Of a DNA stretch of 64,000 nucleotides, positions 48,301 through 61,700 are shown one piece after another (within the stretch, counting starts at the first letter, position 1; each line of letters opens with the position of its first letter). The notes under the pieces are model-generated. The model was given only the letters and a program-made list of their open reading frames with translations. It was not told the origin of the DNA and made no database searches. This DNA comes from Phallusia mammillata (lineage: Eukaryota; Chordata; Ascidiacea; Phlebobranchia; Ascidiidae): contig QLIY01000047.1 of the NCBI GenBank assembly GCA_003260075.1, forward strand, positions 44,539 through 108,538, given 5' to 3'. Made by a program: the position numbers and the translations under genes.

Positions 48301-51300
48301 CACTCGTTGATGGAAAGCACGTTAATATAACAATATTTTTGTGACCTCGTTTGGCACTATGACCGTTTATTACATGTTTCACATTTTTAACCCATTGAAA
48401 GTTTGAAAGTAAACAAATTTAACCGTAATTCCCACTGAATTAAACAAGTTTTTTCGCCTTTACCCAATTTATTTTTAATTCTATCTCCCGATTAAAAAAA
48501 CGTCAATATTGTTAATATTAAGATTTGAATTGTATATGGATGCAGTGGGTCGTTTTTCAAGCACAGGTGCTGGGTGATGGCTAAAGATTCACACGATCTA
48601 CTTTATTTCAAGTTACAGCAGATACAACGTAGCCGACCTTGTCACAATGTGTCAACTCGTGACTTAAATCATCACACTGATGTTTACAGTTGCGCTCGGC
48701 AATCTACGTCACACCGTGCACTTTGCAAGTCTGCTCACTGCCGTCGTGACGTCACTAACTCGCCCCACCGTTAAACGTGTTCCGGCTTTTATTTACCACA
48801 GCCTGTGTAGCATTTCCTGAGCTGGAGCAAAGCAGTGCGGTTTTGGTTGAATGCCGTATTTGGTGACGTTACAAACCGTCTAACGGCAAAGTTTATTTTG
48901 ACGACGACATTCAGGTTTGTTTTCCAGCTTGAAATAATGCTTTCAAAGCAGATGGCTGTTGCTGCAAATTCGCCGACAGACATACAAGTCTATTTAGATG
49001 CCCAGTTTAACAGAAAATAAGCACTCCAGGGACATACGGTTGCCCATAAAAAACATAACGTCCAAATTTGACCACTTTTGCGCACATTATCGAATCGTGT
49101 GATAATCAGTTATACAGATGCCTATATCCGAGCACGCAGTTTTCCATTGATTCGCTTTATCACTCACCAACATCGGTTCCCTGACTGGATGCGCCATGTT
49201 GACGCGGGGAGCTCGGGTCTTTTTCCTAGAAAGTAAATAGCAGAGTAAAGTTCGGTGTAACGTACCAACAAATGGGATATGAGCTACGTCCGTGAGAGGT
49301 TTGCTTACTTGTTAGTTATGACATATGGTATTTCAACAGTATCTGGGAATAGCAGTAGATGTACAGTAATAGGTTTTTCTTTGTATACAACACATGTAAA
49401 CACTCTAGTTGTTAAGGTTTTCATTTATCTATATGTATGGTTTTGAATATATTATCCATTTGTGGATATTTAGTATCAAAGCGTGTCACTATTTTTAGCC
49501 GACACAGAGTGGTTCGGATCTCGCAGCAACAATCTACAGCCGAATCTGACGCAAAACTTCCATTAGTTTCAACGGCGAATCGCTTATCGGTGGCAGCATC
49601 TTATCAACAGCACCTCTTAATTTCATGGGATCCGAGAAACGTTAAAGATCATTTTGGCCAAAAACCCTAGATTGGAGCAGGGAAGGCGGAAAAAACCACA
49701 ACAGTGGATTTCAGTGAAGCAATTTAGGGATATAATGAGTGAGGCCATTTGCTCACCTTCGATAAATAGTACGTCTCAGTCCGATTAGTCTTGTCAGTGA
49801 GGTTCTCAGATTGGCGCTCTGATGCAATATTGACTCTTTGCTTTTCCAAAATAGACTTGTCTGTAATATCCGCGTTGACTTTAGTTAAGCAATTTTCCGC
49901 GACCAGACCTTTGTCGTCGGTAGGTGTCGCTGGTGTCAATACGATATCACATGGTTCTGATCGTTCAATCACAAGTCTGTTACCATGGTGTTTGGATTTC
50001 TTCTCTGGAGGTGCACCGAAGTCGTTTGAAAGCCACGGTTTGTCCGACTTGCTACCAGAAGGTGTCTTGGAGCAAGTCCAGGGCAGCACGTATTCCGTGG
50101 GCGATGTTTGCATAGGATGCAATGCCCGGCTTCCAGACAGTGGGTGGCGCTTTCGGGACTTTGTGTGACGTTTGGATTGCATAGCGGCGGTTCGCATCAC
50201 CTCAGACACAACTTCGGCTAGCGACGGGCTCACAGCGCTCACTGTCTCGCCAAGATTCTTTTCCACATCCGACGAGGCTCCAGGTGACGAGTTGGGAGCA
50301 GTAGGAGATACTACAGGGTTTGCGGAATCAGCAGCACCCTTGTCTGACACGCTGCTGCGGTTTGAGTTGGGCGATGGATAGCGAAATACGTTGTCGTGTG
50401 CGTCTTGTGCGATCGTCGACATCCAGTGCTGTGTACTGCCCGTTGATGCTGACGTACAAAATATAATTTTGATTTATGACAAATGTGAAAAATTTCTGAC
50501 ACCAATTGTGCAAAACTGAGTGATCATACAGCCACTATGTAGGTTAGGCAACAGTGGTATAACGGCAAATCTGTAAAAATAATACCAAAAAGTTATAACA
50601 ATGTGAAAGCAATGTTAATTTCCAAGTTAGTCGCGTAACTCTGTGTCAATCTTTTACTTTTCTTTAATATTATGTTAAACGATCAAAGGTGTGAATCGAA
50701 TGATCCCCTGATACTGCAATCGATTTTAACACTGAAAAAGCCATGATAACAATCTACAATAGCGGGAAGTAACGGTTGTGACTGTCAACAAAGTGAAATG
50801 ACGTCAGACATGGGGGTGTGGGATCGACTGCAAATTACGCAAAGAATGGTTTGTTGCAAAGCTCAATGGTGAAACTGAAATAAAATTTATTGTGTCTGAT
50901 TGCAATATCCTAATGTCTTGTCAACAGCTGCGCTGGTGATACCTTTAACGTCTAAACCAGGAGTCACCAACCTTTTTATCGCCGAGGGCTACCTTAATAT
51001 CACCAAACAGCTCGAGGGCTACCAGTTAAAAACATATTTAAAAAATTATAGAGCATACACAAAAACTAACAAGTATTTGTAAACAAGTGCCTATATTTTA
51101 GGATTTGTAGCGCGTATAATCATTAGCTCACAAAACCAGGGTTTCATGTGATTCCTTTGATACAACATTTTCACGTTTACTAATAAAAGTCAATTGTCAT
51201 GATGGTCACCCAACTTTGTAGTAAGTGGCTGTGGTTATAAGTTTAGAACATTAAATAAATATGTTGCATTACTTTCAACAGAATCAACATAAGACGCAGC

Positions 51301-54300
51301 ATGTTTTTGCCAATCACAAAAGAATCTTGCAATTTTGGAACTAGTCCTACGGGCGACTTAAAAAGGGCAAACGGGCGACAGGGTGCCCGCGGGCATAGGG
51401 TTGGTGACCCCTGGTCTAAACCAGGGCTACTCAAACTTTCTTGCTCTGCGACCCCATTTACAAACAGAAATTTCTACGCGACCCCTTGATGGGTATAGCC
51501 CAGTGGTGCACAACTATTTTGCTATGACGGCCGTATCGCAGCTATTTATTTTACCAACGGCCGCCAATTGCCTGCTTGCTTGTGTGTTAAAATTACTGAT
51601 GTAAAGAAATACTTATATTATATATATACCATCTAATGGCGCCGAAAAAGTCTAAATTAGTTTCTAACTTGATACAAGGATTGTCAGTCTTAGCTTTTAT
51701 GACGTCATAATATACATTGTGACGCTTGTGGTATCTGCTTTTTCGCATTGTTTGCACACAATAGGCACAAAAAAGTGGGCGCAAATGGCTACTAGGTTGA
51801 TAATACTTTTTAAGTTCCACAAAATGTGTTTAGAGCAGTTTGAAAATCAAACTATTTGGCAAAAGAGTTTTTATTTGTGTCACGGTCGCCAGTACATACA
51901 ATTTAATAAACATGTTCACAGCCGAACAAACTCGTCTCTATCGCCGCACTTGTGCACCCCTGGCATAGACTATACAGCACGGAAATGACGTTTAAACAAT
52001 CAATTTACGCACATATAGCATTTACTGTGACAATACCTGAATGACATAATAACGGACGATGTTTCGCGACCCCAAAATTATACTCCGCGACCCCAATTGG
52101 GGTCGCGACCCACAGTTTGAGAAGCCCTGGTCTAAACAATGTGCGCTTGCTACAGCTTATTGAAACAAATTGATCTATTGAAACAAAGTTTGTATTGGGG
52201 TGTATACTATGCATATGTCTATGTGCTGAGCATCGCTATTTGTTCTTACCAAACAACTACATATTTTTTTCAACGAGATCGCTACACATATGTCACATTC
52301 TAGTACAACGAGCTAAACAGAACACTTGTAGTTAGGACCATTCCCATAGCCAATGTGAGGTCGATCTTGAACCGCTACATTTTCGCAACTCACCTAAGAA
52401 TGAAGCCAACGTATAACATAACAAGCAACCCACCTCTCGTTCTGTCCAGGTATGCACTGGATTGTGCAGGTGGTGAAAGATAGTGGACACTTTTGCTGCT
52501 AGAAGGTGTCGTAACAGCACTGGTAGTTTTTACCACGTGTCCATCAGCGATGTTGTGCCCATTGGTTTGAGCTGAATCTTGACAAGGTTTACAAGCATTT
52601 GCGACGTCACGTACGAGGTCAGATCGTCCCGCTTTAATGCTGCATAAGGCACAGCCACGCAACCGTTCCTCTGGTTCGCTGGAACAGGTCTTGCTATGAT
52701 GAACCGCCTATAAGGAACAAGTTTAGAACATCATAGAAAAGCAAAACTAATACATTACAGTGTGTATTATTCGAAACATGAATACAAGTAACAAATGGTT
52801 CGAGTTCGAGACTAGTTGTTTCACAATCAAGCGAGTGGAAAACTTATTGTGAATGGTTAGTAAGCAAGGTAAATAAAGTCGAATGACACTAAGTGCCCCC
52901 GGTAACAACCACCCATCCATATTTGAAGCAAATAAGACGGTTGCGTTTTATCGAATCCCGCCATGTATGTAGGATTACATTGCCAAGCACAACAAGCGTC
53001 ATCACACAGCCACTTAATCCCGACTTCGTCACCAGGGAATTACCAGCGTCCACAACCACGGCACGGTGCCTATCAGTATGTGGAAACAAAAATGGCGTTC
53101 AAGCCAGAAAACAACAACTTACTTGATGGCAAGGTGAAGGTGGTGATCGGTTGTGCATAAAACGACGTTGTTCCCTGAAAAAAAATATTCCACTGCCTTA
53201 TTTGTGAATAGCCTGAACTTATCTTTACATGTGGTTTGATATGTGAACATGTTACATATATAGCAAGCTTTGGCTGGGCGGTTTTTAAATACCTTTGGTC
53301 AAGATATGGGGCCCTATACATAAGGTCGAAAACAATCTTTATGTGGGTTTGGTAAGAAAAATAAACGTGGTGAGCTAAAGCTATCGACACGAATTCTACA
53401 AAAATATTGAAACCAAAACAGAATCTGCCTTGAAAACATTCTCTCTTCACTTATTACACGAAGTACTAACCTAGGAGATGCAGCAGATCTTTCCTTTCGA
53501 CTCTTACGCCTCTTGATCTTGGCCACTTGCGGCGACTGACGAGACGGTGACAAATTCGAGTCGGATTCACTGAGAGCTAACTTGCGCAGTGGTTGACGAT
53601 GCTGATTGGATAAGCCGTTGCCATGACGATGTTCATATTGAGGGGACGAGTCGAATGCTTGTGATGCAGAGGACACAACAACATCCTTGCTTGAAGCAGA
53701 AGTTTTCGATGTTTTACGTGCAATCGAGAAAGTGTTTTGTCGGCCGCGATTGTCAACACATGATGCAAAAATCGCGGATGCGGCTTGGGCGAGGTGAGAA
53801 GGATAACGCACAGGAACTGAGATCCGATCTACTTGTTCAGTGGAATCCGCCTCAGGCAAGGAGTTACGGTCGTCGGACGGGGTTGGGTTTGCTGAACTCT
53901 TCTGCTCGCTCCTCTGCTTTTCGTACGATTTGTTGTCGGTACAAATCAAATCCGACGTTCGATCGGTATTCACGAAAATACTTTTCCTAACGCCGCAGCT
54001 TGGCTTAGATCGTCTGTAAACAATATATGTATTAGTTTATTACGACAAAATCAATCAACAATTCCCCGATTTGAAAGACTTTGTTACACGAATTATAAAA
54101 CAACTTGCTTGCTGCGGTGGTGCCTACCAAACCAGTACACTTTTTAAAATAATTTCACTCATATGAACGAAAGGAAGCGGTTTGTTAAAAATCCTAAAAT
54201 TAACGGCAGAAACATCCAGATTTTTTAACAATTTAATCATTCACCAACTCGGGATCAGAGAAGATTTTCTCAACTCCACGTGTTTGTTATTGGTTTACCT

Positions 54301-57300
54301 TGGCGATATGCCAGTCATGTAACCAAATATTTTCGGCTTGCCCGACAACTTGTAGAAAAGCCGCTTAACAGAATTACGTTCCAAAACCACGGTGCACTGC
54401 ACCATGCGACCACTTCTACTGTACTTTGTTTAAAGAATGTTTTTTTCGTTGGTATTGGTAAAAATATTATGCTCTGGTCAAAAATACATGCTGTGTCTTA
54501 CATCTGCCACAATTACAAAAAACAGGAGATATAGTTTTAAACATGTAACTACACACTCAAAAGACGATTTAGGTCGGTTGTATTCGAATAGTGGTAAAGT
54601 CAATTTGGTAATTTTAATACACCTCTTACCTCCAACCATTGAGCAGGTCCAGAATTGACAAATCGGTGGGAACAAGAATCGGTTCCGAAACAGCCCATTC
54701 GCTGTACATGGACATCTGCTGGCCAGAAGGTTTCTTCTCGCCTGCGTTGGTTTGCTGTTGCTGGATTTCAACGTACGCCGGTTGCGGATTCAGCACACAA
54801 CAAAACGTCACGTGACTGCCACTCGCCACGCTTGGTTGGAGATGGGGAAAGAGTAAAGGTGACGATGCGGACGCAGACCCAGTCCGTGTTTCCTGTGGTG
54901 AATGTAGCTTGTTAAAAATTATTACTTTTGAAAAAAACGCCTAAGTGGACAAATACAATACGTTAGTACACTTTCATCTGCAGCCTTCCAATCGGATCGA
55001 CGCAATTTTGTGAATATTTTTTAAAATGCTTTTTCAGTCAAATATCACAAAAAATAAAAAAAACGGCTCTCGCGTAAAGTGTTTGCTGATGAAAAAATGT
55101 AGACATTTGCTTACCGAACTGCATGGATCATGCTTTGCGGGGCTACCATTTATTTTTCCATTGTCTTTAGAGTCAGGTGACGTAACAATCTTTGGACCTT
55201 GCGAAGAGTCAACTGTATCGTCATGTGGTATCTTTACAAATATAACTGCTACAGTTAGCAAAAAGAAACAGCTAGATATTTCTTGATTACCGAACAGACC
55301 AGACAGTGGTTTTTGGCGATTCGCATGAACGCACCATGACGTCTTGATTCGCCGTATCACGTGTGAGTTATAAATAGTACCAAATACACACAGATCGCCT
55401 TGCATTAGTGGCGTTCGCAGAAGCCCCACTTTACTCACCACGTTTTTGTCTTTAATCAATTCTTGTCCATCGCCATTTTTAGACCTAAATAAGAATGGGA
55501 AAAATATTTAATAGAAATCACTTTACTCATCATTTGTAATTTACTGTGGGAAAGTTGCACACAATAGGCTATCACAATGGTTTATTTACAAATTACTTAC
55601 CCTATGTGCTGCAAAACTGAACATTTTCTCCCAGTTGTTGGGTTGGTTTCATCGGCACAGCTTATTTTATTTTCACTGGCACATACAACAGCTTCATGAT
55701 TTTCCGTGTTTCGATTACTTTTTAATAATCTTCCAAATGACACAGAGTGTGAATGAGCATCTTGCTTTAGAGGGATTGGCTTCTGTAAAAGGTCTCCTTG
55801 ACTGCTTTGTGGTGGGATTATAAGACTGCTGGGAGTTGGAGGGATGGATGTAGAGAATGACCGAAAATGTCTAGAATGTTTGTCAGTATGTGGAGTGAGC
55901 TGAGAGGCTGTTTGGTCCATTGACACCCGTCTACTATGGTAGTGAGTTTTCTGTATTCCAGAAGTATCACTCATGAGTCCTATATCCTGCATGTTTCTTA
56001 AGCTTATCTGATGTAGCAGTAACTTATAGTTGCTTCTTGGCACAGACATTTCATTGAAACCAAGTATGCTTGTACCACCATCTGGTGCACTAGCAAAATT
56101 GTTGGCAAAACTTGTGATAGGTCTAGTTTCTACTTGTGGCACTAAAGTAGCATTTGATGCTTGTGGTGACAAAGTTTTGTTGTGTAATTGGTCACTGGAT
56201 AGAGGACTTGATTCGTTTTGTCTTTCTTTAGAAGAGTCAGAGCAGCGCATTAAATGCATGTGTCGTTTATTTGGTGGCAACTTATTTGTGGGAATCGTGC
56301 AGACAGAACTTTGAGCTGGTGAACTTTCGGCTTCCGTTGAAAGCAACTGATGTTGTGGATCCACACATTTTGAGCTTTCACCAAATTTATGTTCATCTTT
56401 TGTTTTTTCCTGAGCAGAATCAGACTGCAATGCAGCATCAGCACTCTTTGTACGACAAAGGTCTTGGTGAATGAACTTCATAGGATCCGTTAAAAAGTTG
56501 TTACGCATAAATGGTGGGACAATCTTTGTGTAATTACTGTCACTTACACTGTACGCTTTTGGCAAGTTGCTGGATGCACTGGATTCAACATCTTCAGAAG
56601 CTCTATGAATTACACTTTGCCTGATATTTGTTTCAGTGGCAGCTGCTTGAATGGGATGTTTTAAGTTTCCAAATCCATCATGATTAGAAGTAACTGAATA
56701 GCTGGTGCTTTCTTTACGGTATTTGCAGTATACTTGTTTGTGAATGACATAGTTTTCCTCCTTTCTATATCGGACACCACAATCGTTACACTCAAAGAAT
56801 GTTGTTCTTCTGGCCTTTTTCTGAAAATTGGGTGCCACCGAAGTGGACAAGGAACGCTTTCCCAAAAACACATCACTATTTCCATGTTCATTTCCCTGAT
56901 GGTTGTGAGCATAACTAGCTTGATCATCAACACTTGAATTGTGACGAATGTGGACCTGACCATAATGGGGTGCCCGGGTCAGTTGTATCATTTGGTTATA
57001 TTCTGAAGATGTCATGCCAGGGGGCACAGGTAATTGTTCCTGAGAAAATCCATGTGATTGTGCAATACCAGGTCCCATTGATTCCAAATGCTTGTTTGCA
57101 TATTTAGCATTTTCTTCTATGTACCTTATAGGTAATCCTTCAGTGTTGTTTTTTCCAGTTATTGCTGATGAATATGATGCGAGGGAAGCAGGATCCAAGC
57201 TATTTCTTCGAAAAACTCTTCTTGGTTTTACTCTTTCCAAAACAGGGTTTAAAAGTACTTTCTCATTGTTAGAAATCAGTTTGCTTATATGTTGTTCAAT

Positions 57301-58710
57301 TGACTTGGCATTAATGCGACTTGATGAAGACTTGTCAGGCACAGACTCTCTCCTTATCTTTCGACTGTCCCTTACACTGTTTGGATTACTTTCAACAATT
57401 TCGGTTTGCTCCGCAACTGTTTCAAATCCCGGAGCCCCTGTGCTTTTTCCCAACCTATTGTACGGATGAAGGAATCTATAGTCCTTATTTAAACCTATCA
57501 ATGGGGCAGACATTCTTCTTCTCAGCAACTCTGCATGGCGACTTTGCTGAGTGTTGGTATCCGCATACATTTGCTTTTCAGGAGTTTTTACATATCCATT
57601 GGCATTACCTGACAGATGACTTGTCAACTTTGAATCTTCATCCAATACTTTATTGTTGTCTTTAGGAACAGTTGTGCTATTGCTTCTAGGTAGATTGTTG
57701 GGTAACATCGGTAAACCAGGAATGTAAGGAAATTGGTTTGGTAATATTCCACTGCCAGGGGGTAGTGAATAACCCAGATAGGGGTTTATGCTACCCATGC
57801 TCATAGCAGAGGGTACAACAGTTGAAACAGAGGCTGGGGCATAAATGCTACTTGGATTTATCATGTTTGGATATGGCAAACCAACAAAAGGGTTCATGAT
57901 GCCATAGGAGTTATGCAGTTGTGGATAAGGAATCGTCTTGAGGTGATTTGGGAGTTGGGGTATCTTTGCCCTTATGTATTCTTCCTGGTTCTCTGCAACT
58001 ACATCTGGACATTTTGATGGTGTTACAGATTTGCTGGACTCATTTTTTGGTGATTGACCAGATGTTAACAAGGCAAAATTTGGCTTTGGAATTGCAAAAT
58101 CTTTTGATTTTGAGCTTGGTCCAGTCTCTTGAGGAGCAATGTTGTTTGAATCTTTAACATAACTTTGTTTATTGTGTAAAGATTTTTGACTCTCCTGAGA
58201 AACCATTCTCTTGTCATTTTCGGTAAAATTTTCAGTGTTCAAATGTTTCTTCATTATGTGCTGGTGCAAGTCCACCATTGACTTGCACATGACACCACAG
58301 GCAATGCAGCGGAGGTTGAACATTCCATTAGCTCCTGGTGCAACAGGGAACATGGTGCTAGACAGAGCTGATCCTGGAGTGGACAACATGGACTGAGGCA
58401 AGGGAAACATTGGGTACATTAGTGAAGGCTGGGAATAACCCCCCTGTCTAAAATAGCCTGGTAATGTGGTTGAGAGTGAAGTCAACTTTGATGTATCACT
58501 GGTGATCTTCTCATCAGGTTTATGAAAAGTTTCTACACCTTGGCCATGATGCTTTAAACCCCGTTCCACAGGACCATGAATTATTTGATCTGATAGCGTT
58601 TTGGAAGCCTGTCCTTCACGGGGAATTCCAGAGAACAGCATATCCATACCATTTCTTGGCTTGAAACTTGGTCCTGCCAAAGCATCTGCATTTAAACCAT
58701 ATTCTGCCAT
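45346..58710 (-). CDS. Schnurri/HIVEP-like large zinc-finger transcription factor
   Basis: Likely nuclear regulator of BMP/TGF-beta target genes. Coding exons in gene order: 58710-55601, 55484-55291, 55248-55115, 54892-54630, 54013-53471, 53174-53123, 52707-52434, 50448-49757, 49225-49168, 48086-48007, 47588-47474, 47010-46811, 46725-46534, 46394-46241, 45770-45346. They make 6486 bases, 2161 residues, all phases consistent; the 3.1-kb first coding exon is typical of HIVEP genes. A CCHC finger (about 638-660, CNDCGVRYRKEENYVIHKQV) closely resembles the HIVEP CCHC finger. SWCVHANRQKPLSGL recalls the HIVEP TWCVSS-NP segment. Other fingers: CIACGVMCKSMVDLHQHIM (about 134-155), a split YRCNECKVAFRIGGHLAKH finger (about 1816-1840) and a similar FKCIACKVAFRFQGHLDRH finger (about 1956-1981), the last two crossing exon junctions. 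The canonical ZAS finger pairs were not found. The ATG at 58710 follows an in-frame stop; a 5' UTR exon probably begins near 58738. The acceptor at 47589 is weak. Confidence 0.72.
50958..51413. mobile_element. hAT element 1 of a stacked set
   Basis: 456 bases from CAGGAGTCACCAACC to GGGTTGGTGACCCCTG, flanked by GTCTAAAC at 50950-50957 and 51414-51421. Confidence 0.93.
51422..52129. mobile_element. hAT element 2, inserted next to element 1 in the same target
   Basis: 708 bases from CAGGGCTACTCAAACTT to CAGTTTGAGAAGCCCTG, flanked by GTCTAAAC at 51414-51421 and 52130-52137. It shares its left target copy with element 1. Confidence 0.92.
51501..51962. mobile_element. hAT element 3, nested inside element 2
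   Basis: Ends CAGTGGTGCACAACT and TTGTGCACCCCTG, 462 bases. Flanks GTATAGCC and GCATAGAC agree at six of eight positions. Confidence 0.75.
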
Positions 58711-61700
58711 AACTTGCCAGCAAAGCAACAAAGTCTACTGCACAAAGGTGTTGTGGTCAACATGGCTACTTCCATGACTTAACATTTATAACATATCTGT
58801 AAAACAAATAGCAACATATTCAAAACCTATCATTTATTATCACTTTAACAATCTAAACACTACACATCTAGCATGTATATGCAGTATATTGACCTAGGTC
58901 ATTGGCCTATCCCAAAACGTGGAGTGGGCCCTTTCACTAACCACGTCTGCCCGAAATCCGCCAAAACAAACGCGCAGCAAAACAAGCAAGTTTTTAAACA
59001 CAGGATCGGTGTGGGTGTCGACATACCGTGCCGCCAAACGCGTCTGTAATACGAGGCCTCTATTTAGCGGTTTCACGAGAATGGCACAGGAAGCAGATAG
59101 ACTACGTCACAATCCGAAGGAAACGACGTGACTGTTATTGTGCAGCCTTTTGTAACTTGACGCAAAGCTCAAATTTTAAGCCAGCCTGCACTGCATTTGT
59201 TTTGCATTGGGGCGTTTGCTCACATGTTACGTAAGGCTTGCGTCCTCGTCTGCGCAATTTGTTAAAGGAGTGTTTTTCGTCGGCTGTGCTGTGAACGCGT
59301 GGCATGGACAGTTACCGTGATTACTACACGGAGATTGCTGATTGCTACCCGAAATAGCGCCACTTACATTTACCAACCGACCAACGATTTCCAATTTCAC
59401 CTGTAATGACAGGTTTCGGGGCCAAAGCATTCGGATACAAGGGTGATTACCAAGGCGGTTTGGCACAAATCATGCGACGGCTTTCCGTTTCTAAAAAAAA
59501 ATTACTTTGCGAATCCACCTTGAAGCGTAAAAATTAAGTGGCGGCAATCCAATCCTACTTAAAACGAGTTGTTTTTGTTTTCTTTTTTAGCAAAATGGGA
59601 CTGCATGATACGACAAAATCGAACGTACGCAAACAAATGAAGGCAAAGATAAAGCATGAAACTAAAATAGTATGAGCAAAACGACAGGAAAGAAAAGAGC
59701 GAGTGGGAGAACAAGCGGAGTGAGCTCATCACATCCGCAAAACCGCTTCCTATTTCACGAAGGAAGTGTTGCATCGTCACAGCGTATGCGTTTTGTTCCG
59801 TAATAATTAATTGCCTGCACTACGCTGGCGCTGCAACTGACACTGTGCTGTTAAACAGCAGCCATTGTGAAGACTGCAACATCCTGTTCCTTTGCCATAC
59901 GACAAACATGGCAGGCTTTCGCATGCAAAATTATTACTTCGGCCTATGTTTGTTAACCGAAACAAAATTTCGAAAACGTAGCCATATGTACCATTTCGTG
60001 AAAGTCAAGGGGGCTGATTTTAATGCAAATATTGTTTATCTAGCTATATGCTTTAGTGGTGTTATTAATCCACTACCTCAGTTGCAAAAACATTAACACG
60101 CTCTGGGGATTTTTTGAAACAAAAATAAGCAAGTACAAAAACAAACAAACGCATGCCATGATTTAGAAAGATAGTTTCGCACAAAACAGAATGATTCGGA
60201 TGCACTTAACAGTTAACCTCATAGAGTCGTAGTTTACGTCAACTTGAGGAGAACAAGGCCAATGTCCCGTCGAAAATGTTAGGGCCTTTGCAGATAAATT
60301 ATGCGAACATTATTCAGGCAGTTTTTTAAAAACAAATGAAGTAATCAGCACAAAGATGCAATCAAATCGTGACTGGAAATGGGTAATGGAAAATGGAAGT
60401 GATGATAATCTTGATGCGCCAACCAACTTCAAGATAAACGGCAATCTATTGCATGAGATGATACTTGGGCGAAAAGTATGATATGGTTGGTGATGAGATT
60501 GAATGCGTCGATACCAAGATTGTCCAAACAAGCAGCTGGAGGAGAAGGGGCCAATGAAGGCAACGATCAGCCTGATTCCGTAATCATCAAATCGACGTGT
60601 ATGTTTTGAGAAGTGGTATTCAGACAAGCGCGTTAACTGCTAAAAAAACGTTACAAGGCGCGATGAAACTTGAATACCATGTTACTCGCGGTGGCGAATT
60701 CAAACATGACGCCTAAAAATACTGCAACGTAATGAAGGAAAACACTACGTCATCAAGCTCTCCTGTAGGTAAACTGTTACAAGGCACTAAATTTTGCTGG
60801 GTTAGATATTAAAAATAAAACATTTTAGACAAAAAACAAACAACCCCAGATAACAGATTCTTTTTTGTTCTTAACACCTATTCCATTTTGCACACCTTAC
60901 TCGTGCCATAACAAAACCTTCACTTTATCTTCACAACACCATAACAAAGCCGGAATTCGGCACGGATATAATTTCGCAAACACGCTCAATGATGCTTTGA
61001 CATCCAGGAATTCGCGACATAAGGTATGGAATGACAAACGCTGAAATAAACGAAGTGTCGTTACAATGGATACTAAACCGAGACAACGAAACTGACACCC
61101 GATTTACGTAATATGCCTACAGAAAACACAAGCCCTGTAACCCCTACTGTGACGTCATAGATTTACCGCCTTACCAAATAGGTGAACAAATTCTAAGGTA
61201 TTTAAAAATTCGCTGCAAACTTTCTATCAGTTTTAGCCATGTAACCTAGAGTAAAATGACCTTTCTTGCTGTGTGACCTTGCCTGTATATGTATTAGCTA
61301 TTTCTCAATGCTTCTCTAAACCATCAATCTACATAACTACACCATCAAGCTGACCACCACATAAGGTGATTTTCACTCGCAACACGCAAATACCCACAAG
61401 CAGTCAACACGTGCAATTAGCTGTTTGCCTGATTGGCTTTAGACGCCTGGCTTTTTACAGCACGCAGGTGTTATTGATTGCGTGAAAAACCCAACTAACA
61501 GTCGTGCCTGACATAGCACCGTACAGTGGTACGAAAAAACAAAACATACGCAACATTTACCAACAAATCCGACTCGCATATCGCCTAAAGGTAACGTTCT
61601 TGAAAGACGTTTGCATGCTAGGTTAAGTGATAACTGATGGCTTGTCTAAGTAGTATTAATCACTCTCTCCTTTATGTTACACACGTCATCGTTTAGTCTA

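Larger units (their letters stand above)
50449..52433 (-). other. 2-kb intron occupied by stacked hAT elements
   Basis: Intron between two Schnurri-like exons. Its middle (50950-52137) is a stack of three hAT-like elements; the remainder shows no exon or RNA gene. Confidence 0.75.

Noticed and set aside
49791..50168. Plus-strand frames opposite the Schnurri-like exons
   Set aside because: Shadows of long minus-strand coding exons whose phases agree with their neighbours.
58708..58731. Upstream start for the zinc-finger protein at 58731
   Set aside because: The first codon there is TTG, not ATG, and it follows closely on an in-frame TAG; the ATG at 58710 is preferred.
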